A stretch of 17,564 bases of DNA from CAZCFB01 sp964511535 (GCA_964511535.1 CAZEFW010000183.1:1-17564), one strand, 5' to 3'. Numbered from the stretch's first letter, positions 1 to 6,795 are shown. The notes: generated by a model not told the origin, from the sequence alone. A program made the numbers and translations.

Positions 1-37
1 TCAAGACCGCCGCCTTAAGCCGCTCGGCCACTCCTCC
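1..37 (-). tRNA. tRNA-Ser(UGA), 5' part only, cut by window edge
   Basis: Read on the minus strand, the sequence begins GGAGGAG-TG-GCCGAGCGG and runs to GGTCTTGA at the window edge. This matches the 5' half of bacterial tRNA-Ser: 7-nt acceptor strand, TG at positions 8-9, GCCG D-stem and the GGTCTTGA entry into the anticodon loop, which places UGA as the anticodon. The anticodon stem 3' side, long variable arm, T arm and CCA end lie outside the window. The 5' end of the tRNA, not the 3' end, faces the accessory genes, so this end is not the classical integrase attachment side. Identity as Ser rather than Leu rests on the D-arm and anticodon context. Confidence 0.85.
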
Positions 38-40
38 AGA

Positions 41-54
41 GCTGGTGAACCAGC
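41..54. repeat. Small inverted repeat just upstream of the tRNA
   Basis: GCTGGT-GA-ACCAGC is a perfect 6-bp inverted repeat four bases from the tRNA 5' end. It could be an RNA-processing hairpin in the tRNA leader or chance. There is no T-tract. Nothing else convincing is visible between 38 and 272. A weak minus-strand promoter-like pair (TTGCCA, 17 nt, TAGCCA) sits upstream of the tRNA around 61-90, but its -10 is poor. Confidence 0.3.
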
Positions 55-272
55 CTCTACTTGGCTAACCGACCCTCACTGATTTGGCAAGAGAGGAGCG
101 AGATTCGTTGCGATTTGAAGCCAGGGGAGAGCTCGCAGACCTTTCAACGCCGAAAGAATCGGGTTCGACAGCGCACGTGATGCCACCGCCGGATCCGGTC
201 AGCTTCCTGCATTCGATTGGCGCACACCGCTGTGCAACCAAGGCGTCTGGGGCGGTGGAGGCAGCCGGATCA

Positions 273-551
273 TCAGCACCAGCCGCAGCGGCTCTCCAAC
301 TCGAATCCTGCGGCCCGGCGGACTTTCTTGGCCGGCGCATCGTGATACCGCACCCCGGACCAGGGGCTGTAGGAAAACGCGCTGGACGTGGCATAGCCCA
401 GGTGAAGTGTATCCGTCTCATCCTCAGCATCGCTGCCGCAGAAGTCCGCATCCCAGAGCAGTTCATTCTGGCAGTGCGGACAAAAGCGCATGAAGAGCGC
501 CACGACCTTCTTGCACCATGGGCAGGGGCTTTCTTTGCTGGTTGAGGGCAT
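273..551 (-). CDS. Small double zinc-ribbon protein, function unknown
   Basis: A 92-aa protein begins MPSTSKESPCPWCKK. Two close CxxC knuckles near residues 10-27 (CPWC and CPHC, 10 residues apart) form a compact zinc ribbon. A further CG occurs in 'DADFCG', and the chain ends in CGWC immediately before the TGA stop, so a second metal site could pair those cysteines. The middle is acidic and aromatic, with no other recognised domain. The start at 551 was chosen because the cysteine-rich protein-like sequence begins there; extending upstream in frame enters the divergent promoter region. No strong ribosome-binding site is visible. The gene lies between the tRNA and a divergent gene. Proteins of this type often bind nucleic acid or other proteins, but nothing here fixes the partner. 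Confidence 0.6.
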   Translation of the reverse strand: MPSTSKESPCPWCKKVVALFMRFCPHCQNELLWDADFCGSDAEDETDTLHLGYATSSAFSYSPWSGVRYHDAPAKKVRRAAGFELESRCGWC

Positions 552-680
552 ACGATGAGCATACCCCGCCAGGATTCCCGCTTGAACCCATGTGCCGGCC
601 TGAAGTAGCCCCGGGTGTATCCCTGATGCCTCTAGAAAAAGGCATGTCAGTTCCAGCCCCCTCCTTTCGTCAATTCTCGA

Positions 681-686
681 GGAGGT
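681..686 (+). promoter_or_regulatory. Strong Shine-Dalgarno for the DnaB-N-like gene
   Basis: GGAGGT lies 6 nt before the ATG at 693 and fixes that start. The 141-bp interval 552-692 is a divergent intergenic region between the zinc-ribbon gene and this gene; I see no confident -35/-10 pair in it. Confidence 0.75.
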
Positions 687-692
687 GGTGAC

Positions 693-1124
693 ATGAACTG
701 GCGCTGGTTTCCTTTCGCGAGCAGGGTGCATTCACAGAATGAAAATGGAGAAGGGCTGCTGCAGCCTCCGGCCTCAACGGCAGAGTTGAGGACAGAAGCG
801 GAACGGGCAGTGCTCGCCGCAGTGTACCTCGGCACCAGCGAAGAACTGCTCACCCTGCTGAACGCGGAGCCCGAGGAGATCTTCGAGGACGCAATGCATG
901 TAGAGCTGGCCCGGGAGCTGATGCAGTTGCGCCTTGCCAACCGGCGCATCGGATTCGAGGCGCTGTCCCGGCATGTCCAGGCCCGGCTGGCGCTGCCTGC
1001 GGCCGCGGCGCGCAGCCATGTGTGCACCATTACGCTGGCCGCGCCACCAGTCGATCTCGAAAAGGCCGTGGAACAGCTGCGCCGCACGCATTGCTGCGCA
1101 ACAGCGACGGCGAGCTTCAACTAG
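693..1124 (+). CDS. Orphan DnaB-N-terminal-like / DnaG helicase-binding-like helical domain protein
   Basis: A 143-aa protein. Residues ~30-90 (from 'RTEAERAVLAAVYLGT' through 'EIFEDAMHVELARELMQL' to 'IGFEALSRHVQ') follow the pattern of the DnaB helicase N-terminal domain: an E-x-A-V-L-A helix, a 'FEDAxH' turn, a long helix, then 'I-x-F-E-x-L'. The same fold forms the DnaG helicase-binding domain. No helicase ATPase follows, so the domain stands alone. In the replication machinery this fold mediates helicase-primase contact, so a stand-alone copy could bind DnaB or DnaG; that is inference. The start is supported by a strong ribosome-binding site. The C-terminal tail after ~125 looks less structured. 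It is separated from the main cluster by ~290 bp and may not belong to it. Confidence 0.6.
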   Translation: MNWRWFPFASRVHSQNENGEGLLQPPASTAELRTEAERAVLAAVYLGTSEELLTLLNAEPEEIFEDAMHVELARELMQLRLANRRIGFEALSRHVQARLALPAAAARSHVCTITLAAPPVDLEKAVEQLRRTHCCATATASFN

Positions 1125-1415
1125 GGCACGGTGTGCTTCGGGACGAATTCCTCACCCGCGCGCCAAGCGGATCCGGCTGGACTACAGCTCAGGCCTCACC
1201 AGGACATCACCCGAAGCGCTCTCGCTCATCTCAAGCATCACGTGCCCGCCATCATGGGAGAAGGTGCAGGTAATCCCCCGCTCTTTCAGCGCCCAGCACC
1301 GTCATGGGCTATTCCTCTGCGCACAGAGAAAAAAAATCACCCGTGCCGTCAGAGTTTTTCAGGGCCCTCCGTCCTCTTCTCCGAGGCAACGAAAAGCAAC
1401 GCAAAGGAGAAGACA
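1125..1415. other. Intergenic stretch upstream of the repeat-peptide operon
   Basis: No gene here is convincing on either strand. A short hairpin (CTCTG-CGCA-CAGAG, 1315-1328) is followed by an A-tract at 1327-1336 on the plus strand, the wrong base for a plus-strand terminator. The operon promoter presumably lies here, but I see no clear sigma-70-type pair. On the minus strand, about 1180-1285 reads as a plausible protein tail ('ERGITCTFSHDGGH...') but lacks an intact start in the same frame, so it may be a gene remnant. Confidence 0.4.
1403..1409 (+). promoter_or_regulatory. Shine-Dalgarno that decides a GTG start for the repeat-peptide gene
   Basis: AAAGGAG followed by a 6-nt spacer precedes GTG at 1416. 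The later in-frame ATG (1446) has no such site, so translation most likely begins at the GTG. Confidence 0.65.
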
Positions 1416-1814
1416 GTGCGAGACATCACCGGCAACAAGAACGACATGGCGAAATCGAACGCAGACTGCGACCACTGGCAGACCATGCCCCAGACGCCGA
1501 CGCGAGGCGGCGACGAGATCCCCGGCGGCACCTTCCATGGCGGCGACGAGATCCCCGGCGGCACCTTCCATGGCGGCGACGAGATCCCCGGCGGCACCTT
1601 CCATGGNNNNNNNNNNNNNNNNNNNNNNNNNNNNNNNNNNNNNNNNNNNNNNNNNNNNNNNNNNNNNNNNNNNNNNNNNNNNNNNNNNNNNNNNNNNNNN
1701 NNNNNNGGTGACGAGATCCCCGGCGGCACCTTCCATGGCGGTGACGAGATCCCCGGCGGCACCTTCCATGGCGGTGACGAGATCCCCGGCGGCACCTTCC
1801 ATGGCGGACGGTAG
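1416..1814 (+). CDS. Leader plus tandem 11-residue Gly-Gly repeat polypeptide (interrupted by assembly gap)
   Basis: From GTG 1416 the product has a ~30-residue leader (VRDITGNKNDMAKSNADCDH then WQTMPQTPTR) followed by tandem units of GGDEIPGGTFH and the C-terminus FHGGR before TAG. Three full units precede the gap and three, the first lacking its opening Gly, follow it; true copy number is unknown. Left copies use GGC for the second Gly and right copies GGT. That change is silent in this frame and would create a stop or a substitution in the other two plus frames, supporting this reading. Each unit holds two GG dipeptides (DEIPGG and TFHGG) and no Cys, Lys or Arg. It heads the operon, 18 bp before the next gene and two genes before a JAMM-E1 fusion. 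I do not recognise a family. It could be a multi-core peptide precursor, a poly-modifier cleaved at GG, or a repetitive scaffold. Confidence 0.7.
   Translation: MRDITGNKNDMAKSNADCDHWQTMPQTPTRGGDEIPGGTFHGGDEIPGGTFHGGDEIPGGTFHXXXXXXXXXXXXXXXXXXXXXXXXXXXXXXXXXXGDEIPGGTFHGGDEIPGGTFHGGDEIPGGTFHGGR
1506..1802 (+). repeat. Tandem array of a 33-bp unit, six copies visible, gap inside
   Basis: The unit encodes GGDEIPGGTFH. Full copies lie at 1506-1538, 1539-1571, 1572-1604, 1737-1769 and 1770-1802, with a near-complete copy at 1707-1736. Copies within each side are identical. The two sides differ by one C/T in the second Gly codon. Near-perfect identity indicates recent expansion or homogenisation and explains why the assembler broke here. 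Confidence 0.95.
1607..1706. other. Assembly gap of 100 N
   Basis: Exactly 100 undetermined bases, the conventional placeholder for a gap of unknown size, lie inside the 33-bp tandem array. Reading frame across it is preserved only because 100 N happens to suit this phase, so length and frame through the gap are not informative. Confidence 0.95.
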
Positions 1815-1832
1815 GTAAGCAGGAGGCCCCAG

Positions 1833-2117
1833 ATGGCACGCTCGTTCTTCAAGTACTACCGCACCAAAGATGAGCAGGAGGACTACGGGTTCTCGTTCGA
1901 GGAGCAGGCCGACGGCAGCTGGCTGGCCTTCATCGTCCAAAGCCCCTCCTACGGCCGCCGCTGCGACGGGCTGCACGAGACCCACCGGCTTACCCAGGAA
2001 GACCGCCACTATGTCTGCTGGGACACGCCCATCCTCGACCCGCAGGACTGCATGAACGTGGCGGCGCTGTGGGCCGACTGTACACAGGAATACATCCGCA
2101 GCGGCAGGAGGTTCTGA
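1833..2117 (+). CDS. 94-aa conserved-looking protein of unknown function; possible conjugation accessory
   Basis: A 94-aa soluble protein starts MARSFFKYYRTKDEQEDYGF. An AGGAGG six bases before ATG 1833 fixes the start, and the TGA overlaps the ATG of the JAMM-E1 gene (TGATG), so the two are translationally coupled. The first half suggests a beta-meander ('GFSFEEQADGSWLAFIVQSPSY'), then 'HRLTQEDRHYVCWDTPI', then a final helix ('MNVAALWADCTQEYIRSG'). Cysteines at 'RRC', 'YVCW', 'QDCM' and 'ADCT' are present, with no CxxC pair. The beta-meander, single buried-looking Cys and terminal helix, together with coupling to an E1, make a degenerate E2-like or ubiquitin-like adaptor thinkable, but I see no diagnostic motif and the protein lacks a C-terminal GG. 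Function is unassigned. Confidence 0.75.
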   Translation: MARSFFKYYRTKDEQEDYGFSFEEQADGSWLAFIVQSPSYGRRCDGLHETHRLTQEDRHYVCWDTPILDPQDCMNVAALWADCTQEYIRSGRRF

Positions 2118-3829
2118 TGGACCCGCATCATGATGATTTCGCCCAGGACATTGACCGCGAGGACCCTCAGGACGCTCTCATCGAGGACCCGCAGGACGAC
2201 CTCTTCGATGCCCCCGAACTGGACGAGGTGATGGTAATTACCGGGGAGGTGTTCTTCAGCATCGTGCACAAGATCGGGCTGCAGGTGCCGGAGCGGGGCG
2301 GCGCCCTGGGCGGGCCCGGACATGATCGGCGCGGCGAGCTAACCCACTTCGAATATGACTTCTCCAGCCAGCGTACCGGCGTGACTTACTCGCCAGACAT
2401 TGGACGCCTCAACAGGATCTTCAAGACGCGCTGGAATCCGGCCGACATTTACCTGCGCGGCTTCGTCCACAGCCACCCGGGCAGCCACGGCCGCCCCTCG
2501 GGGGGCGACCTGGAGTACGCAGCCGCCATCCTCGACGCCATCCCCGAGCTGGGGCAGCTCTACTTGCCCATCGTGGGCAGCACCGCGCACAGCGCCGCGT
2601 TCGAGCTGCGGCCGTTCACGGTGATCAGCAACGAAGACCGGCTGGCCATCCATCCCATCCCGCTTCTCATCACTGCCCCGGACTTGCAGGAGCATCGCCG
2701 CCTGCCCGCCAACCTGGAGCTCGACGAGGACATCTACGACCAGGAGCTGGACGAGGTCTACATCCCAGCACGGCACAAGCGCTGGCAGGGCGCCGACCTG
2801 GCCCGCGGTGGGCAGTCGCAGCAGGCGCAGGCCACGGCCGCCGCGGCCGCGACCGCCCCCCGGGACATCGATCCGGCCGAGGCCTTCAGCCGCGTGGAGC
2901 AGGCCTACGACCTCGAGCTGATGCAGGCCGCCCGCCTGGTCATCGTCGGGGCGGGCGGCGCCGCAGCGTTCATCGACGACATGGCGCGCACCGGCATCGG
3001 CCAGCTGGTGCTCATCGATCCAGACACCGTGGATGCCCCCAACCTCGGCACCCAGCAGGTCTACCAGGACGACCTGGGCCAGCCCAAGGTGGATGTGCTG
3101 GCGCGCCGCCTGCGGCGCATCAACCCCCGGATGATCGTGGAGTCCAGGCAGGCCGCGCTCGACGACCTGGACGACGACGCCCTGTACGAGCTGGCCTGCG
3201 GCGAGCTGCAAGGGCAGTTCCCCGAGCAGACCGTCCTGTGCGGCTTCACCGACAGCTTCCACGCCCAGGCCCGGGTCAACCGGCTGGCGCTTGTACTGGG
3301 CCTGCCCAGCATCAACGCCCAGGTCTACAAGGAGGGCCGGGGCGCCGAGATCACCTTCACCCACCCGCAGGTGACGCCCGCCTGCCATCGTTGTGTGCTG
3401 CGCAGCAGGTACGACTGGTACCTGGAGCAGGGCAACGAGAACGATGTCACCTCCCACGCCACGCCCATCTTCGCCACCACGCGGCTCAACGCGCTCAAGG
3501 GGCCCATTCTTTTGGCGCTGCTGCACCACGGCTCGAAACACAGCCGCTGGGGAGGGCTGCTCACGCAGATGGGCCATCGCAACCTGGTGCAAATCCGCCT
3601 CGACCCGGACATCGCCTCCACCATGCAGCTGGGCGTCTTCGACAAGGTGTTCGCCGGGGCGGACCGCGAGCGGCTGCTGTTCGACGAGGTGGTGTGGCTG
3701 CCACAGGAGCCTGAAGACGGCGCGGGGGAACACCCGATCTGCCCGGACTGCGGAGGGACGGGCGAGCTGTGGCAAAAGATCGGATCCATCGAAGACACGC
3801 GCCCCATGCCGGGCGCCACAGGGGACTGA
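2117..3829 (+). CDS. JAB/JAMM metallopeptidase fused to E1/ThiF-type adenylyltransferase
   Basis: A 570-aa two-enzyme protein. ATG 2117 overlaps the previous stop and has AGGAGG five bases upstream. An acidic N-terminus (with a repeated EDPQD) leads into a JAMM domain at ~35-170: E59 in 'ERGGALGG' and H118-x-H120-x10-D131 with Ser128, the full zinc isopeptidase signature. After an Ala/Gln-rich linker (~230-250), an E1/ThiF domain runs ~255-540: P-loop-like GAGG (278-281), 'LIDPDTVDAPN' with D301/D303, K324, 'GFTD' D379, and paired CxxC zinc ligands at 423/426 and 542/545. The usual Arg of the NLxRQ motif is replaced (NLGTQQ). In known families JAMM enzymes cleave after ubiquitin-like Gly-Gly and E1 adenylates the terminal Gly, so one polypeptide could mature and activate a modifier. 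No classical E2 or Ubl is nearby. Confidence 0.93.
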   Translation: MDPHHDDFAQDIDREDPQDALIEDPQDDLFDAPELDEVMVITGEVFFSIVHKIGLQVPERGGALGGPGHDRRGELTHFEYDFSSQRTGVTYSPDIGRLNRIFKTRWNPADIYLRGFVHSHPGSHGRPSGGDLEYAAAILDAIPELGQLYLPIVGSTAHSAAFELRPFTVISNEDRLAIHPIPLLITAPDLQEHRRLPANLELDEDIYDQELDEVYIPARHKRWQGADLARGGQSQQAQATAAAAATAPRDIDPAEAFSRVEQAYDLELMQAARLVIVGAGGAAAFIDDMARTGIGQLVLIDPDTVDAPNLGTQQVYQDDLGQPKVDVLARRLRRINPRMIVESRQAALDDLDDDALYELACGELQGQFPEQTVLCGFTDSFHAQARVNRLALVLGLPSINAQVYKEGRGAEITFTHPQVTPACHRCVLRSRYDWYLEQGNENDVTSHATPIFATTRLNALKGPILLALLHHGSKHSRWGGLLTQMGHRNLVQIRLDPDIASTMQLGVFDKVFAGADRERLLFDEVVWLPQEPEDGAGEHPICPDCGGTGELWQKIGSIEDTRPMPGATGD

Positions 3830-3830
3830 A

Positions 3831-5177
3831 ATGCTGCAGTTCATTCACGGTAACGCTGGAGAGTGGGCCGACCTCGAGCGCCGGGCCATTGGCGCCTGCA
3901 TCTGCTTCCAAGGCCAGGACCTGCCGCCCGGGGCCGAGCCGCGCCAGGCGCGGGTGGGGTTCGAGGTCAAGGCCTCATCGGGTGAGGCGTGGCTCTACGT
4001 GGACGCAGGCGGTACCTACCGCGGGGCGCACGAGGAGGTGGGCCGCTGGATCACCGACGGGCAGCGCCGCTTCGGCGACTTCGATGCGCTTATGCGCTGG
4101 GTATGCCGGGAGCTTGGCGCCGCGTTCGAGCAGAGCACAGTGTGCGCGCCCGCGACGGATCCGGGCCAGGTTACCGATCTCGACGCGGTGGAGACCGCGA
4201 CTGGCCAGACCACTGCCGGGCTATACCTCGACGAGGACGCGCTGGCAGATGCCCTGAGTCGTAGGGTGCGCGGTCAGCCCGAGGCGCTGCGCACAATGGC
4301 CGCCCTGGCCAGCCGGCACCTGGCGCGGCGGCGGCCCCGGCGGCCGGCGGTGATGTTCGCCGTGGGGCCCACCGGGGTGGGCAAGACCCTGTCAGCCGAG
4401 TCCTTGCCCCTGGCCATGCGCCAGGTGGCCGAGCGCGACACAGGCCACGGCTTCGTGCGGCTCGACATGTCCGAGTACCAGGAGGCGCATCGGGTGAGCC
4501 AGCTGCTGGGCGCGCCCCAGGGCTACGTTGGCTACGACGACGGCTCGCAGCTGCTGGATGCCCTTTCGGCGAACCCCAGGCAGGTGGTGCTGTTCGACGA
4601 GATCGAAAAGGCACACCCCGCCATCCTCAGGGCGCTGATGAACGCCATGGACGCCGGGAGGCTGTCCAGCGCGGCGCGGGCGGAGGGGGGCAGCCGCGAG
4701 GTGGACTGCCGCCAGGCGCTCTTCATATTCACCAGCAACATCGACGCCGACGGGATCCTCGGAGACCTCGATGACCAGGAGACGCGGAGAGACCGGGCCA
4801 GGCGGGACGAGGTTTGCCGCCGCCGGCTCGGCGCAGCCGGTCTGGCACCGGAGATCGTGGGCCGCATCGGACGCTTCATGGTGTTCTGGCCGCTGTCGCC
4901 GGAAGCGCGGGCCGAAGTGGCGGTGCTGGCGGTGGTGGAGGTGGGCGAGGAGTACGGACTGCAGGTGGCGCACGTGGAGCCGGAGATCATCAACCGAGTG
5001 CTGGCCCACGGCGCGGACGTCAGCTTCGGCGCCCGGGTGGATCGCTACACCGTCGACGACCTGCTGGGCCCGGCGCTGGCTCGGGCTGCGGCCGCCGGAA
5101 TGTCGGGCGAGGTGCAGGTGGTGTGGGAGGAGGATGAGCCCCGGGTCATGGCCCACGAGGTAGCGCAGGCGCACTAA
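3831..5177 (+). CDS. ClpA/ClpB D2-like AAA+ ATPase with unknown N-terminal domain
   Basis: A 448-aa protein starting one base after the JAMM-E1 stop. Residues ~140-440 match the second AAA+ module of ClpA/ClpB: Walker A GPTGVGKT (179-186), 'SEYQEAHRV', pore loop GYVGYD (231-236), Walker B VVLFDE (252-257) with 'IEKAHP', sensor-1 'FTSN', an arginine-finger segment 'PEIVGRIGRFMVFWPL', and a C-terminal 'FGARVDRYTVDDLL' resembling the ClpB D2-small domain 'GAR' motif. Normal ClpB is about twice as long; there is no D1, middle coiled coil or recognised N domain. The first ~135 residues are a separate unknown domain, probably a substrate or partner adaptor. Expected to hexamerise and thread or remodel proteins in the cytosol. 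No ClpP-docking tripeptide could be identified with confidence, so disaggregase-type action is as likely as proteolysis. Confidence 0.9.
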   Translation: MLQFIHGNAGEWADLERRAIGACICFQGQDLPPGAEPRQARVGFEVKASSGEAWLYVDAGGTYRGAHEEVGRWITDGQRRFGDFDALMRWVCRELGAAFEQSTVCAPATDPGQVTDLDAVETATGQTTAGLYLDEDALADALSRRVRGQPEALRTMAALASRHLARRRPRRPAVMFAVGPTGVGKTLSAESLPLAMRQVAERDTGHGFVRLDMSEYQEAHRVSQLLGAPQGYVGYDDGSQLLDALSANPRQVVLFDEIEKAHPAILRALMNAMDAGRLSSAARAEGGSREVDCRQALFIFTSNIDADGILGDLDDQETRRDRARRDEVCRRRLGAAGLAPEIVGRIGRFMVFWPLSPEARAEVAVLAVVEVGEEYGLQVAHVEPEIINRVLAHGADVSFGARVDRYTVDDLLGPALARAAAAGMSGEVQVVWEEDEPRVMAHEVAQAH

Positions 5178-5289
5178 CCTCGGGTTTCATGTCAGAACGC
5201 CTCGCTGCCGCCCGTCATCCAGATGTGAGGCGCCCCCCCCATGACCACTGCTTCAAGGGCGCTCATCGAACAAGGAGAGCAGCACGGAC

Positions 5290-6795
5290 ATGCTGGCGAT
5301 GATAAAAAGATTTCGAGGAGATCCCGGGGCGACGAAGCAGCAGGTCTCCCGCGCAGCCAGCACGGTACGCCACCATCTGCGCCGTCGCGATGACCGCCAG
5401 GCAAAGCGGTGGTGGCAGCGCCTGCTGGACTGCAAGACCCAGCCCACACCCGCGGTGTCCGCTGCGTACGAGGGGTGGCGCGAGTATGTGAACGCCCGGG
5501 AGGGGGAGGCGGCTTTCGAGGTGGTGATCACCGGGCTGGGCAAGGCGGGCAAGAGCCTGCTCGGCAACGCCATCATCGACAGGGAGGGGGAGTTCGAGGT
5601 GGACGTCAACCCGTGCACTGACACGGTTCAGACTGTCCGGTGGGGGGACCTGCTGCTGGTGGACACCCCGGGCATCGACCCCAACGGGCGGCTGCGCGAC
5701 GAGGAGCAAGCGCGGCAGGCGATACAGCGGGCGGACCTGGTGTTGTTCGCCAAGAACGTCGAGCACGGCGAACTGGACGCGCCGTCGCTGCTGTGGCTCG
5801 GCGAGATCCTCGACCGCAAGGTCCCGGTCATCCTGGTGCACACCTTCTCCGAGGACAAGGCGATGGCAAGGCGCGTGATACAGGAGGACCGGCGGATCAT
5901 CGCAAGGCGGTTCAGGCGGAGCCTGGGCCACGAGTTGGTGGCAGCGTACTGGTACTTCGAAGGGCCGCGCCGCCACCCGCAGGACGCGCGCAAGTACCGC
6001 GAGAAGCTCTCGGGGATCGGCAAGCTGCGCAAGAATATCCTCGGCACGGTGAACAAAAAGGGCGTGGCCGCGCGCAAGGCCGCCATCGACGCCAACCTCA
6101 CCGACCTGTTCCTGGTGTTCGAGGGCTGGCTCGAACAGGAGCTGCAGCGCAAGCGGCAGCGATCCGCCCTGCTGAATCAACGCAAGGAGGAGCTGGAAGA
6201 GGTGGTAGCGGCAGGGCAGGAGGAGCTGAACGAGGTGTACACGCGGGCCGAGGAGCAGCGCACCCAGGCCGCGGAGGTGTTCAAGCGCTGGGATCGCGGC
6301 ACGTCGGGCGTCTTGACCTACTTCTGGGACATCATGCTCAGCTTCGACGACACCATCCGCGAGCGATTCTCCGCGGACTTCCTGCCGCGGCGCAGGATCA
6401 GCCAGGGGTATGCGCCACTTCATCGACAGGTGGACCGGATCATGGAGCACGCCCTTGGCGGTGTGACCGAGCTTGCTGGCATCGTCACGGGCAGCTTCAG
6501 CGCGGCAGACCACGCGAAATCAGCCCAGGCATGCCACGACGAGCTGCTCGAGCACCTGACCAGTTGCACCGCGCTGGACGAGGGCGAGTGCTGGCCGGCG
6601 CTGGAGCATCACTACGACGTGGAGGTCTTCCGGGAGATCTGGCGGCCCGTATACGACAGAGCCTGGGCCGCGCTCGTGGGAGCCAGGCGCGCCGGCCGGA
6701 GGGCCCTGGACCGGGACAAAAAAAGCCTTCGCATCAGGCACCAGGATGACGCGCTCAGGAACATGAGAAGGAGCCATGGTCAGATCTGCAAATAG
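5290..6795 (+). CDS. Dynamin-like / P-loop GTPase 1
   Basis: A 501-aa protein. After ~75 basic N-terminal residues, the G domain shows G1 GLGKAGKS (82-89), a G2-region Thr, and G3 DTPG (125-128). The G4 position reads 'VHTFSED' rather than N/TKxD, so base recognition is degenerate. Residues ~281-332 ('LEQELQRKRQ' onward) form a strongly predicted coiled coil, followed by a helical C-terminal region; no obvious transmembrane helix. A weak-spaced AGGAG precedes ATG 5290. It follows a 112-bp gap after the AAA+ gene, the first break in the operon, and its 3' end overlaps the next GTPase by 20 bp. Family knowledge suggests membrane-associated or self-assembling GTPases of the dynamin/TRAFAC class; the specific role is unknown. 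Confidence 0.85.
   Translation: MLAMIKRFRGDPGATKQQVSRAASTVRHHLRRRDDRQAKRWWQRLLDCKTQPTPAVSAAYEGWREYVNAREGEAAFEVVITGLGKAGKSLLGNAIIDREGEFEVDVNPCTDTVQTVRWGDLLLVDTPGIDPNGRLRDEEQARQAIQRADLVLFAKNVEHGELDAPSLLWLGEILDRKVPVILVHTFSEDKAMARRVIQEDRRIIARRFRRSLGHELVAAYWYFEGPRRHPQDARKYREKLSGIGKLRKNILGTVNKKGVAARKAAIDANLTDLFLVFEGWLEQELQRKRQRSALLNQRKEELEEVVAAGQEELNEVYTRAEEQRTQAAEVFKRWDRGTSGVLTYFWDIMLSFDDTIRERFSADFLPRRRISQGYAPLHRQVDRIMEHALGGVTELAGIVTGSFSAADHAKSAQACHDELLEHLTSCTALDEGECWPALEHHYDVEVFREIWRPVYDRAWAALVGARRAGRRALDRDKKSLRIRHQDDALRNMRRSHGQICK

Noticed and set aside
1..37. tRNA-Ser as an integration site for a genomic island
   Set aside because: The tRNA 5' end faces the cluster, whereas integrases usually target the 3' end; no integrase gene or att-like direct repeat of the tRNA is visible.
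1180..1306. Minus-strand protein-like tail 'ERGITCTFSHDGGH...'
   Set aside because: No in-frame start; the only nearby ATG is in a different frame, so at best it is a frameshifted remnant.
1315..1336. Hairpin plus A-tract as an intrinsic terminator
   Set aside because: A-run follows the stem on the plus strand; on the minus strand the T-run precedes the stem, so neither orientation has terminator geometry.
1506..1802. CRISPR array
   Set aside because: Units are contiguous 33-bp tandem copies with no unique spacers and encode in-frame peptide; no cas genes nearby.
1349..1852. Minus-strand open frame through the repeat (PPWKVPPGISS units)
   Set aside because: It also tolerates the C/T difference but starts with TTG, has no clear ribosome-binding site and is antisense to a well-supported ribosome-binding site and gene start.
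2339..3844. Long minus-strand open frame opposite the JAMM-E1 gene
   Set aside because: Antisense shadow typical of high-GC DNA; the plus strand carries clear enzyme motifs. The same applies to the other long antisense frames across the cluster.
5189..5303. Short 37-codon frame between the AAA+ and GTPase 1 genes (MSERLAAARH...)
   Set aside because: No ribosome-binding site, low-complexity basic composition, and it runs into the GTPase 1 start in another frame.
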